Assembly: GCA_012934845.2 (NCBI GenBank) | Contig: WNNJ02001952.1 | Location: forward strand, 62,001-126,000 | From: Pomphorhynchus laevis | Taxonomy: Eukaryota; Acanthocephala; Palaeacanthocephala; Echinorhynchida; Pomphorhynchidae | Reading direction: 5' to 3' | DNA: 64,000 bases | Shown here: positions 10,601 to 20,609 of the stretch, piece by piece | Position numbering within the stretch: position 1 is the stretch's first letter | How the letters are laid out: each line of letters opens with the position of its first letter | Made by a program: the position numbers and the translations under genes | Notes under the pieces: model-generated | Database searches by the model: none | What the model was told of the DNA's origin: nothing | The model's input: only the letters and a program-made list of their open reading frames with translations

Positions 10601-13600
10601 AAGGCAAAGAGAGCTTCAGTTTGAGCAGTTACCGAAGCTAAGAAGGTGGCTTGGGAGAAGTTTGGAGAGCACTTAGAACTTGATTATGGTCAGCTTTGAA
10701 GATGTTCTGGAGGACGATCTAAAACCTTCGTGTTGGAAATCAGAAAATTCCTAAAACTAACTATGACAAGAAAGAATCTATGCTGACTGACATTGAAGAA
10801 ATTCTTGATTGTTGGAAATAGCATTTCAGGAGTCTCCTAAATCTGATCGATATGCCTTCTATTGCATAAGAAGGCTCTACTTCTTGTAGAAGTAGAGCCT
10901 TTAGAACCAACGGAAGAGTTCATCTCGTTGGAAGAGGTCATTGCTGTTGTTAAAAAACTTTGTAATGGCAAGTCTTCTGAAGTAGACAAGATCTGATTTG
11001 AAGCTTTAAAGGCTCTTGGCGTTGTTGGCATGGAGTGGCTAACACTGATCTACAAAGTTGCATTGAAATCGGGCAAGGTTCCTAGTAAGTGGCGAACTAG
11101 GATGGCGTTACCGATCTTTAAGAAAGGTGACCGAAGCGTGTGTTCCAATTATCAGAGCACCACTCTTCTTAACCAAACTGTTAAACTATTTGCTAGGATC
11201 CTTGAGTTAAGTATACGGCCTATAGTTGAGAGATAATTGCAAGAGGAACAATGCGGCCTTCGTCCAGGTCGTGGAACTACGGATAATCTCTTTACTCTCT
11301 CAACTATCCTTAAACGGTCTTCGGAGTTCGCTCAACCAGTCTACATGTGTTTTGTAGATTTGGAAAAGGCGTTCGACCGAGTTCCGCAAGAGAGGTTGTG
11401 TGAGGTACTAAGAGTATGGAGTACTACACTATCTTCGGGTAGCTGTGGCTTCTCTGTATGAACAAAGTACGAGTTGTGTTCGTGTTCTTGGTATAAAGTC
11501 TGAATTTTTTCCAGTAGACGTTGGGCCTCGTCAGAGTTGTCCTTTGCCTCCACTTTTGTTCCTTGTTTACATGAACAAAATTACGCGACAGGCTTTTCTG
11601 ACAGATGTCGGTATTCAGTTCGGGTCCATCAGGATACCATCTCTGTTTTTTGCAGATGACGTCGTTTTGTTGGCTTCTTGTCTTGAAGACTTACAATGCT
11701 TACTAGATCGATTCACGATGGAATGCCAAGCCGCAGCGATGTTGGTTAGTACCTCCAAGACTGTCTCTATAAGTTCGTCTCGGATTCAGTTGCTAATGTC
11801 AATCCAGATTGGGGAAAAGGTTCTTCCTGATGTGGAGGATTTTAAATATCTTGGGGTATTGTTCTCGAAAGACGGCAGCAAGATCAAAGAGATTGAGAAG
11901 CGGATTTGTGCAGCTAACGCAGCAATGCGTTCTTTGTACATGTCTGTCGTGGTGAAGCGGGTGTTGAGTCTTCGGATGAAGCCTTTGGTCTACCACGCAA
12001 TCTTCGTTTTTATCTTAAATTATGGTCATGAGCTTTGGGTTATGAACGAAATGATAATATCTCGGACACAATCGACCGAAATGGGCTTCCTTCGCAGTGT
12101 AGCCGGTCTTAGCCTTAGAGATAAGATAAGGAATTCGGTCATCCGGGATGGACTAGGAGTAAAGTCGCTGTTTTACCACACCGAAGAAAATCAGTTGAGG
12201 TGGCTAGGATATGTTCTGAGGATGTCTAGAAATTGGCTTCTTCGGAGGGTTTTCCAGGACGAACTATCTGGAGAGATCCCTCGAAATAGACCCCGATACC
12301 GGTGGAGAGATCAAATCTCGAAACTGGCCAAAGACCACCTTGGTCTATCTGAAAGAGAACTCTGGTCTGTCACCCAGGATTGCGATGTCTGAAGTAGTTT
12401 AGTTAGTGCGCTGCCTTCACGACCCGACACCCGGACCAGTGGTTGACAGGATAACTCTTGTATATTATTTGTTTTTTCTCGTCAAGAAATTGTTGTTGTT
12501 GAATATAAATATATTGGATTTACATAATAAAATTAAATTTTACTTATACCTTATTTTCATCGATTATTTCAATAAGACTTTCAAGAAGACTGTCGTAAAA
12601 ATCAACATTGATTAAGTGTGCAAATCTAAGATAAGAAAAAATAAGATATCAAAGACAATTAATATCAACAATTTAAATAAAATATCAGTAATATGAAATA
12701 AAATACACTATAAATATTTAAAAAAATATTTAATAAATTATAATAAATTATAAAAATATTAATAAATTATAGATTTATTAATACATATAAAATACTTATT
12801 TAAATACATTAGAAAATATTTAATAGACGCAATTTAAATAAAACGAAAAGCACAAATAAAATACATGAAAAGTTATTATACAATTATGTTGTGAATGGTT
12901 TGATAAAAATCAATAAAACAGTGAGATGTATCGATATATTCAAACAGTGAAAATTTTCAAATCGCATTAACGTAGATTTAAATGAATGACCGGTATATCT
13001 TTTGATCTTTCCATTATAGAGGATATATTTATTAAAACCTTGATATATACGAATGATAATAATTGAACGAAAGAACTCATCATTTATACAGCGAAGTTTC
13101 ATTAATCAAATCAACTAACTGAGTCTACGCATTTAATATAATTATAAAATAAACAAAACATAATAATGCTAAATCAAAATTTAATAATTAAATAATAAAA
13201 TTAATAATTGTTTTTAGATTTTCTATAATTTAAAATCAAGTTAAAAAAATGAAATTTAAAATAAACGTCATTTTTATGAATTGACTAATAAATAACAGAC
13301 GATGTATTATTATAAGAATTAGAGGTCTAATTTAGACCTCTAATTTAATTTAATCTAATTTAATTTAGAGGTCGAAATAAGAATTATTTTATGGCTGCAA
13401 ATAACGGATTAGCATTTAGCGGTTTTGAATTTTGACATATTGCCAGTTTACTAAACGTTTTTTAAAGCCAATCTCCTGCTAAAGGTATGCGTGCAAATTC
13501 TTTCTTGTAAGTGATATTTATTGTAAATTATATTTATAAGTATTTTAAAAAATACTCATATTTTTTAAAATACTTAATCAAATATTGTTGATTTATATAT

Positions 13601-16600
13601 AGTATAAAATAAGTATCAGAATAAGAATTAGAGGTCATCAAAAGAAACTGCTATGCTATCAGGTTTCGGCCCCTAACTCCTCTACCCAACATAGCAGCGG
13701 GGCCAAATACATGCTAATGATGTATTTCCTCTGATAAAACTATCTAGTATCTTATTCTAATACAAAGTATATTATTTATTATCCATCCATAAAAATTTGC
13801 CACTTAAGAGTTTAAATTTATTTTAAATATTATTGTGTTGATTTATATATTTTACTATTTTCTGCTTGATGTTATTTTATAGAAACCCAGTTTAAAATAT
13901 GCATCTATTAAATTATTTAAATAATTTTGAAGAAAGCGAATATCGCTACATATTGTTGCAATTCTTAAAATTTCATTATTTAATGTATTATATTTTATAT
14001 TATATTTATCAAGTTAAAATTTAAAATTGAAATTTAAAATAAAAGTCATTTTTACGAATCGACTAATTAATAAAATACGATGTATCAGAATAAGAATTAG
14101 AGGATAAGAATTCTTATTCTTCTAATTGCAGAAATTAGAAGAATAAGAATGCAGATTTTCATGGACAATCTTAATACTAACATTTCCTTGTGTAGAAGAC
14201 CGTCTAAGAATATTCTTTAGTAAGAATGATGTATTAGATTAATTTTATTCTTTAGATATAAAAAATGATTTCTTATTTAATGAAAGAAATAATCCTTCCA
14301 TCGACAGATTGTTTGGATATTTTTAATTTTCAGTAGCTCAACAGAGATGAAAAGTAGTTAAATTCTAATTGATCGAGTCATACTATGAACACTTTATCAA
14401 ATGAATGTTAAGCGAACTACCTCTTAACATTCACGAGACAACTGATATCTTAAAGACACGATATACAGGATATCGATAACTTGAAAAATTTTAAAATATC
14501 ATCAAATTGTAGTACTTGCTGAGGCCATGCAAAACTGACGAAAGAGTTGATGCCCGTTGTCGTTGTTTTAAAATTCGAAAATAACAATTAAATACTTGCT
14601 CCATGATCATAGTGTTCTATAATTGAAAGTAGTTTTATAATCCTAAACAAAATTCGATATACAAACCTTTCTCAAAATTTGGCTATTCTTCTCCGTAATT
14701 GTTTCTTCCTCTAAAACTTTACGGAGTTTTGCAGTCTCCTTATATCGCTTTATTCAGTAAGAAAATATTATCACATTGAAATTTTGATTTAAATACTTTT
14801 CGCTGACGCTTGGTCATTTCCTTTATATCTCTTTTACGATCGGAAGCATCATTGCTTGAAATATTTTTATTCGCATTTGTTTCATCAATTTGTAACATTA
14901 AAAATAGATCAATCACCTATAAACCGAGAATACCAAATGTATCGATTTGCAAAATTGAATTTCAGTAAAGCATGCAAATCATTAAAATATTTTGTAAATT
15001 CGACATTCCATATGTAAACATTAGTGATAAGTAAGCAGTTTCGCACTTAAGCTTTACAATCAAAATGCTATTCAAATGAATAAAAATATCAGAAATGTCA
15101 TTGGATCTTGAATATTAAGAATAAATATCATAACTATATTTGGTACGAAAAATGAAATTATAACGGAGAAATTTCATTACATTTTGTATTTAAAATTATT
15201 TTCAAATTCAGCTGACTGCGTCTCGTCCGCATGGCTCAAAAACATTTGAATTTTTTATAATTTTAAAAAATAACAAATTAAAATTGTTCAAATTTAAAGA
15301 ATGAAATTTAACTAATTAAACGTCAATACTGCATTTACGATTATACATTAAAATACTGTAATTTTAATACTACCATGAGGAATAAACCAAAATCATTATG
15401 CAATCACTTATAAATTGCACATAGACCAATCTAAAATCTATATTGTCAATTATGAACTTCATGAGATCTGTCAGATTTTGTAGCGCCCCACATATAAGTA
15501 GGTTAATGCCATTCACAAAAATAGTTTTATTAACAAAATCTTATTAATTCTGTAAGTGCAAATGTATCCCATAATATAATTTTAGTTCTGTTCATATGAA
15601 CCGACAATGGAACAGTTATTTCAAAAGGAAATATTTAAATTCCACTTTTCATATAATATTTCCTATTGAAAATAGAGATACGAGTGCTAAAATCTTACAA
15701 TTGCATGATCACTTTAAAAGTGATATAAAATATACAATTTCAATTTATTTAAATGCAACATTCAATCAAAAACATTATATTTTCTGGTTATTGTAAATTC
15801 ATATATGTAATGAATAGTAAATATAATTGATTATTAATAATAATGATGTCCACGTCATCTGTCGGCTTGAGTTAAAATACAATACAGTAAGCATATAATA
15901 AATAACAAAAATATATTAAAGTTATAATCGCCGGTTCACGACTCTGAACACTATTAGTTTGATCGAATAAGTGCGATATATAGCGGTCAACGTCTGCTAC
16001 AAACATATGTGGCAATACCTTAAGGGAAAATACAAGTATTGATTGAGAGTTGAGTTTGCGACAATAGCATGTTTAATTCGGCCCTCTGTCATGAAATGGC
16101 AAACATAATCGACAATATCTCTATTTATATTAAATAAAATATAAATATTATTTTATAAAACAATATCAAATTAATAAAATACACAGTAAAATAAAACAAA
16201 GCATTATCTTATAAAACAACAAGCTAACATCATTTATATCTTTTCAATAAGTCTAATGAAATTAAATTATTTATTTTATTTGTAATATTTTATAATTTTC
16301 AATTTTTATATTTTTGAATTTTTTTAATATAAAAACTGATAAAAATACAAACTCACGTGACAATTAACTTTAAAGTGTTTCTTTTTAATCCATTTGCAGA
16401 TTGAACGAACTATCTAATTTACGAACGACTGTCAAAGTGATTTAAAACTTAAACTCTTAATATACATCTAAGCTAATGTCCATATTTCGATCGTTTTCGA
16501 GCAATTGACGAAAGCATTCTTGAACCTCTTGAAATGTGCTTTAAAAGTAATAAACTGATCAAAATATACTTAAATTCAAAAACTCGAACTTACGTGTCGT

Positions 16601-19600
16601 ATGTCCGCAAACATGTTACAAGTAAATCAATAATCAAAGAGCTGTAATTGAAATGATAATGCTTTATAAGAAGCTTGCATCCACATTTTACAGAAATAAG
16701 TGTAAGCTATAAAATACAAAATGAAAGCTTGCTTTGGATAGTGAAATATTACGTTCTCTGAATTTGTATTCGACCCTTAATAGAAATAATTAATTTAATA
16801 ATAATTTAAAGAAAAGAAATCATTTAAATCATTTAAAATGATTTAAAACAAACATATGCCAATTTGAAGCAATTCATGTATCTCTCTCTTTAATTTATAT
16901 CTTTATTTTTGACCGTTCTAATTCGAAATACAAGTGAAATTTCGATCAATAAACCAAACGTGACATGATATTTTAAGTTTTATTGGTTGAATATATGATA
17001 TGTGTGCAATGGTGCAATACAAGATAAAAAATATTTAAACTTTTCAGCTCATGGTTTCACGCGGCTTCCTAAACGCGTAAAAATTAATATAAATTTAATT
17101 GAATTTGAATAAAAAATTAAATAATAATTAAATAAATAATAATTAATCATTAAATAATAAAACTATGTAATTAATTTTATATTATAATAAATATAAGTCT
17201 AATTTCGGAAAGGACACAAGTTTGTAGTCACCCTTCTGATTAGCCAGATGCTACCTATATGTGACAAAAAAGGAGGTGAAACTAAAACGGCTGTAGCAAT
17301 TGTGTCCTTAGTAGTCAGGGTGTATGGAATTGTAAGTCTTAATGGAAGGATTTTGCAGCTGGCTTTTAATGCGAAAGTCACGTTGTGTGACCTAGCACAT
17401 ATTCAATATATATCCTCACAATGTCAAATCGAAATTACTCGAGATTTTGTGTAATACAATACTTTATGATATTATAGAAAGATATCAAATCGAGCAACAA
17501 GGGTGTATATTTCAAAGCTTTCGGGTGTTACTATGCAATTTACCGTGTAAATGTTAGTTTGTTTTTTTTACTGAAGAAGGTTAGTAAAATCGAAAGCTTT
17601 CAAAATTAAAATTTACACCCTTGTAGCTCGATTTGATCTCTTTCTATTATATATCAGATTTGCAAATATTTATTTTTTTCAAAACGTTTCGTCATATAAT
17701 TATGTATATATTATATATTATAATATATAATAAGATATAAGATATAAATACTTTAATCTTAATATATAAGATATATTAATATCCATATATTATCAAATCA
17801 TGAATTATAATCAAAACGTATAGATTATAATTTTCGCACTCAATTGTAAGTCCTATAAGCAATGGTCAATAATAATCAACACATTATAAGTATTGACATA
17901 CAATAGAATAAATTAAAACTTTAAGACTAAATTAATTTAATAAAAATTGGTACAAGCATTCATCGAATTTAATGGGCCATGCTTGATTAAATTGAATTAT
18001 AAAGTTGAAAAAGAAATTTGTATTAAGAATGTCACCTTTGATAACGATGCTTAAGCAGTCAATAAAGCTTTTGTATTGCTTGAGAAATGATTCCTCGAAC
18101 TGTCGTATTTTCAACGTATCTTTCCTCACCTAACAAATACCAGTAAAAATAACGAAATTTTCATTTCATCACCGGTCTAATTCAAGTAAGACCGGTATGT
18201 TATAAATATTCAACATATTATACAATTAAAAATCAAGTTTAAAATAAAAAAGTTTAATTTGATTACTAAATTAAAAGTGATTTGTATAATTAACTAGGAA
18301 ATAATTATTTATTTATAAATAAAATAATATAATATTTAATATTTATATTTATCGAAATATTATTAAAATAATGTATTATTTTACTAAGAAATAATTATTT
18401 CGTAGTAAAAAATGATAATTTTTAAAGCTTTAAAAATGCTTAACATAAATTCCATTCATCAATATTAACTAAAAATAAATTATATTTAATCATTAAAGTA
18501 AAAACATATATTATTTTTCGTAATATTTAATTAAATATTACGAAATTAAATATTACGTTTTTTTAGTAAAATGAATCGTGACAGCCTATAAAAATGACCA
18601 CTTTATAACAACAAGAACATACAAAAGAAATCAATTAACAAATATACGATATATATGATATTTATATATTAATAAATATATGATAATTCTTAAAGCTTTA
18701 AAGTATGTTATTTATTATCCATCCATAAGATCTTTCGTTTTAAATAATAAATATTTATATTGTAAATTTAATATTTTATTAATATTTTGTTGGTGTATAA
18801 TTCTACATTATAAGAAAATAGAAAATGAAATCAAACTTGCTTGAAAATTAGCAGAAAAACTTGATATAGTTAGATCAGGTGACTGAGTCTACGCATATTA
18901 AATTATTTATAAATTAAATATCATGATAAATAAAAATAAAATAATTAAATAATAAATAATTAAATAATACTAAATAATACTAAATAATTTAATAGTTTTA
19001 TTTAAGATTTCATAAATCTTATATCAAGTTAAAATAAAAAATTGTAATTTAGAATAAAAGTCATTTTATATGAATCGACTAATAAATAACAGACAATGAA
19101 TTAGAATAAGGAATATATGTCATCAAAAAATTAGGGTGAAATAAAATTGTGATTTAACTGGGCTCAATTAATATTTTGTATTCACAAAATTAAACAAGAT
19201 ATTTTTTAAATAGTTGATACTGATCCATAATTGATAAATTATTATTGAAGCTGGATCAAAGAAAAGAAGATTTTTTTGATATTTTGCTAACTTCTGTTAG
19301 CATCTTCAGAAAATTACAATTTTCTGAAGATGCTAACAGAAGTTAGCGAAATATCAAAACTAATTTCCTCCTTTCTTTGATCCAGATCCAATAAGTATTT
19401 ATTGAAATTGTAATACAAGTAAAACCATATTTTAAATCAGAATAATAAATAACATGCAATGTATCAGAATAAGGATTATAGGTCATTAGGAAGAACTATA
19501 ACTCGGAATTAAAAAGAACTGCTATGTTATCAGGTTTTGGCCCATATTTCTCGACCCAACATAGCAGTGGGCCAAATACGCGCAAATAACGTATTTATTA

Positions 19601-20596
19601 TGACAAAATTTGATTATCTAATGTATCTTATTGTAATACAATGTATATTATTTATTATCCATAATAAAATTTTGTTGATGTATAATTCTACATTATAGGA
19701 AATAGAAATAAAATTAACCAAACTTTTGATGAAAATTTGCTTGAAACATCAATTTTAATAACAAAACAAAACTCAGATGAGATAATGTCACCATCGAATT
19801 TTGTTCGTGCAGATGTTTACAGATACTTTCGAAATACATTTCGCAATTCTAAAATAATGTTCCATCTTAATTTAAACAATTTATCAAATTGTTAGAACCA
19901 ATAATTGTGCTGATTATAACTATTAATCCGTACGAACTCATACTGACCTTAACGCTTTTCTCTTTTTCTGAAAGTTGACGAATGCGATATCCTGGAGTCA
20001 CGTGAAGGAATACTTCGGTTAAAGCCGCGATTAGGATAAGCTTCTTTGCCTTTTCTTCTAGACCGCATTTTCTTAAGTCTGCAACCAACGAACACAGTGA
20101 GCCAATCTACAAAATGAACATGTTATATTCTCTTTAAGAATAAAACAATTTACTTCCGATTCTGGATCTTGAATTATCAGCATTGAGCGCTTTGCAACTA
20201 GTGTCTTATACTCGAATAGGGACTTATGTTTAAGGTGTAAAAATTCAACAAACGACTGTTCCGTAGGGATTTCGGTTTCATTTGGCTCAGTATCATTGAT
20301 CAAGAGTGGTTTTTCCTGGTGACCATCAATTTCAAAAGTGCTATCATCTTCGAATTGTTGGATCAACTTCCCATTAACCTTGATCGGTAATCTATAAGTT
20401 TGAGCTTTTAAAGCTTCTGGTCTGACTGTATCGATGCAGTGTTCATCTTCATCGACAGATGAGTAATCGCTATTTTTGTTAAAAAATTATGGGTAAAAAT
20501 TCTTACGACTTACCCAGCTGAAATAAAACCATTATCGATCATGTCAGGATCCGGGAGAATCTCCTCACTCTCACTACCAAACGAATTTTCATGTAA
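7118..20596 (-). CDS. NOC3L: NOC3L-like nucleolar complex protein 3 (multi-exon gene, partial at both ends)
   Basis: Noc3p/NOC3L is a nucleolar HEAT-like repeat protein that works with Noc2 in moving pre-60S ribosomal particles from nucleolus to nucleoplasm. Exons found on the minus strand, in order: 20,514-20,596; 20,154-20,469; 19,948-20,106; 18,036-18,129; 16,594-16,706; 16,466-16,538; 16,357-16,413; 14,797-14,916; 14,667-14,747; about 14,427-14,616; 7,539-7,695; 7,393-7,492; 7,118-7,203. Introns begin GT and end AG, and phases agree across most junctions. Diagnostic strings are YRLPIKVNGKLIQ, VTPGYRIRQLSEKEKS, RKDTLKIRQFEE, MTKRQRK, NCYFRILKQRQR and ATRFFQQLYEIL, each at the expected place in the family. 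Intron sizes run from 47 bp to about 6.7 kb. One short linking exon between 18,036 and 16,706, the N-terminus and the C-terminus were not located. A single frame irregularity lies near 14,497. The family assignment is firm; whether the gene is fully functional is not settled. Confidence 0.85.
7915..8935. repeat. 16-bp minisatellite with higher-order structure
   Basis: The basic unit is TTTTGGACCATATACC (16 bp) with variants (TAGACC, CATATCCC, GGATCATATAAC). About 60 copies span 1 kb inside a NOC3L intron. A longer period of roughly 190-215 bp is visible from the recurring half-unit ATTGGACCATATACC at about 8,205, 8,390 and 8,610. Because 16 is not a multiple of three, long open frames run in every phase on both strands; they are products of the repeat. 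Confidence 0.9.
9107..9310 (+). repeat. Two-copy direct repeat in LINE-G 5' region
   Basis: The block from GTTTCCTTACAGTAGC through AACGGGAGATA to CCGAACAAACAAA occurs at about 9,107-9,173 and again at about 9,240-9,308 with few differences. Tandem 5' repeats of this sort often mark promoter units of LINEs; here that role is inference. Confidence 0.75.
9480..10145 (+). pseudogene. LINE-G endonuclease domain
   Basis: APE-type endonuclease. It starts TWNVISLAGKEP near 9,490, is interrupted, then runs open from 9,711 to 10,011 with VVCEYAPNIISEY and the catalytic LLGDFSAHV motif. It continues in a shifted frame from about 10,015 as SIDFVMVSSDLQRY and LSTDHFL, the last holding the SDH-like catalytic end. 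Function: nicking target DNA to prime reverse transcription. Several stops and shifts make this copy inactive. Confidence 0.8.
10212..10375 (+). repeat. 20-bp minisatellite inside LINE-G
   Basis: About eight units alternate between CCCAAACGTTTACTTTTAAA and CCCAAACTGTTTACTATAAA. The array lies between the endonuclease and RT segments, so it arose in or was inserted into this copy. Confidence 0.85.
10980..12392 (+). pseudogene. LINE-G reverse transcriptase and C-terminal domain
   Basis: RT begins near IFKKGDRSVCSNY (motif 1 region) and continues through GLRPGRGTTDNLF, FVDLEKAFDRVPQERL (first catalytic aspartate), a decayed PLPPLLF block, and FADDVVLLAS (catalytic FADD box). The C-terminal domain holds EMGFLRSVAGLSLRDKIRNS and RWLGYVLRM. 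One in-frame stop lies at 11,234-11,236 and a frame change near 11,440; from 11,445 to the terminal stop the frame is open for 315 codons. No RNase H domain is seen. Confidence 0.85.
12480..13100. other. NOC3L intron DNA, nothing recognised
   Basis: Very AT-rich with many short TAAAATAT and TTAATAAAT words. No open frame of interest. Confidence 0.5.
13100..14010 (-). mobile_element. R1/PLE 3' end joined to PLE coding fragment (best copy)
   Basis: Read on the minus strand: PLE C-terminal coding (about 14,000 to 13,790, same protein as 6.05-6.26 kb), its stop, ATAATAAATAATATAC, then the R1 block down to the AACTGAGTCTACG end at about 13,110. This links R1 to the PLE as its 3' end or terminal repeat. 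The structured core lies at 13,622-13,745. The copy is a short 3' fragment with no polymerase. Confidence 0.8.
13622..13745 (-). ncRNA. R1 structured core (pseudoknot, hammerhead-like strands)
   Basis: On the minus strand: GGCCCC pairs with GGGGCC, CTGCTATG with CATAGCAG, and CCTCTAATTCTT with AGGAGTTAGGGG (12 of 12 pairs counting G-U). The first two helices interlock as a pseudoknot. GAAA follows GGGGCC, and TTGATGA (consensus CTGATGA) precedes CCTCTAAT. Several pairs are G-U on the minus strand and would be A-C on the plus strand, so the minus strand is the one under RNA selection. Confidence 0.55.
14010..14115 (-). repeat. R1 repeat fragment
   Basis: ATCAAGTTAAAATTTAAAA through AAAAGTCATTTTTACGAAT to AGAATAAGAATTAGAGG, the middle block of R1, directly beside the larger copy. 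Confidence 0.7.
14120..14426. other. NOC3L intron DNA with a short foldback
   Basis: It starts with a small inverted repeat of GAATAAGAAT words at 14,100-14,150. Otherwise nothing was recognised. Confidence 0.4.
14427..14916 (-). CDS. NOC3L: NOC3L exons, second central group, with one frame irregularity
   Basis: Exon 14,797-14,916 (exactly 40 codons) runs from VIDLFLMLQIDE to MTKRQRK. Exon 14,667-14,747 (27 codons) is RYKETAKLRKVLEE and onwards. After a 50-bp intron, the exon from 14,616 encodes NCYFRILKQRQRASTLSSVL and HGLSKYY. Near 14,497 homology passes to another frame (YFKIFQVIDILYI) without room for an intron. This is one extra base or two missing bases: an assembly error, a private mutation, or a sign that the gene is dying. 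The 3' limit of this exon is uncertain. Confidence 0.8.
14920..16350. other. NOC3L intron DNA
   Basis: The intron between exons ending at 16,357 and starting at 14,916 joins two blocks of protein that are contiguous in the family, so no coding exon is expected. None was seen; the 66-codon frame at 15,596 is not protein-like. Confidence 0.5.
16357..16706 (-). CDS. NOC3L: NOC3L exons, central group (three exons)
   Basis: Exon 16,594-16,706 encodes CKLLIKHYHFNYSSLIIDLL, matching the family string around PHFNF. Exon 16,466-16,538 encodes EVQECFRQLLENDRNMDISL. Exon 16,357-16,413 encodes VRSICKWIKKKHFKVNC. All three splice in frame: donor GTAAGT after the first, GTATAT after the second and GTGAGT after the third. 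Introns are 55 and 52 bp. Confidence 0.85.
17203..17455. other. Unidentified GC-richer island, open on both strands
   Basis: A 250-bp segment with clearly higher GC than its surroundings, open for about 80 codons on the plus strand (from FRKGHKFVV) and 60 on the minus. Neither product was recognised. It abuts a foldback element, so it may be a fragment of a mobile element. Confidence 0.35.
17476..17652 (+). repeat. Foldback element with hammerhead-like motif
   Basis: The arms (about 17,476-17,530 and 17,594-17,652) share ATCAAATCGAGC, ACAAGGGTGTA and AAAGCTTTCG in inverse order. The centre of the plus strand reads CTGAAGA, a weak GGTT/AATC helix, then GAAA, as in a hammerhead core with one extra base. 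Confidence 0.65.
18036..18129 (-). CDS. NOC3L: NOC3L exon (RKDTLKIRQFEE block)
   Basis: The reading continues in phase from the exon ending at 19,948: RKDTLKIRQFEESFLKQYKS, matching the family pattern of RKE-x-QKLREFEE-x-LVSQYK. Acceptor GTTAG at 18,130-18,134; donor GTGACA at 18,030-18,035. It ends in phase 1 while the next exon found starts in phase 0, so one exon of roughly 20 residues between them was missed. Confidence 0.85.
18700..18760 (-). repeat. PLE 3' coding-end fragment
   Basis: GTTATTTATTATCCATCCATAA matches the inverse of the PLE coding end at 5,045-5,070 and the junction at 13.78 kb. Confidence 0.6.
18870..19130 (-). repeat. R1 repeat, first half, split by a foldback
   Basis: It begins GACTGAGTCTACGCATATT and runs to the AATAAGGAATATATG block. 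The remaining half of R1 appears at 19,430, so about 300 bp of other DNA separates them. Confidence 0.7.
19251..19385. repeat. Long foldback hairpin, about 65-bp arms
   Basis: Arms run from CTGGATCAAAGAAA to its inverse TTTCTTTGATCCAG, with a core of more than 30 bp of perfect pairing and a loop of only a few bases. The plus strand contains CTGAAGA, helix GCTAAC/GTTAGC, then GAAA, and GATAT upstream pairs with ATATC downstream: all hammerhead-like, with one extra base before the helix. A nested palindrome GCTAAC-TTCT-GTTAGC lies in each arm. It sits between the two halves of an R1 copy. Confidence 0.8.
19430..19690 (-). repeat. R1 repeat, second half, with structured core
   Basis: CTGCTATG pairs with CATAGCAG. 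The second helix is TTGGCCCA with TGGGCCAA, against GGCCCC with GGGGCC in the 13.6-kb copy: one base pair changed on both sides. It carries a short internal duplication around AAGAACT and ends at ATTATTTATTATCC, the PLE coding junction. Confidence 0.7.
19948..20596 (-). CDS. NOC3L: NOC3L exons, N-terminal group (three exons)
   Basis: Exon 20,514-20,596 encodes an acidic stretch (SESEEILPDPD). Exon 20,154-20,469 begins in phase and encodes YRLPIKVNGKLIQ, the conserved LPIK block just before the first Noc3 helices. Exon 19,948-20,106 follows a 47-bp intron and carries EEKAKKLILIAALTEVF and TPGYRIRQLSEKEKS, the best-conserved signature of the family. Donors are GTAAGT, GTAAAT and GTCAGT; acceptors are AAATAG and TTGTAG. 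Confidence 0.88.
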
Positions 20597-20609
20597 CTAA
20601 AAATATCAA

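Larger units (their letters stand above)
9060..12480 (+). mobile_element. LINE with APE endonuclease and RT (LINE-G), broken
   Basis: It sits in a NOC3L intron, antisense to the gene. The 5' part (9,107-9,310) has an internal direct repeat. The endonuclease starts near 9,490 as TWNVISLAGKEP. RT follows from about 10,980 to 12,392. The 3' UTR ends in a TTG-rich tail near 12,500. A 20-bp minisatellite lies between endonuclease and RT. The element is full-length in layout but broken. The C-terminal string RWLGYVLRM and the GTWNV start recall elements common in fish and invertebrates (I/Nimb- or Rex-like), but the clade is not fixed. Confidence 0.85.

Noticed and set aside
13622-13745. R1 as an HDV-like or twister ribozyme
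   Set aside because: The P1-P2 pseudoknot layout is reminiscent of HDV, but there is no P4, no suitable P3 loop and no placed catalytic C; twister's conserved loops are also absent.
17203-17455. Missing NOC3L linking exon
   Set aside because: Neither minus-strand frame resembles the family, and the expected exon is only about 20 codons.
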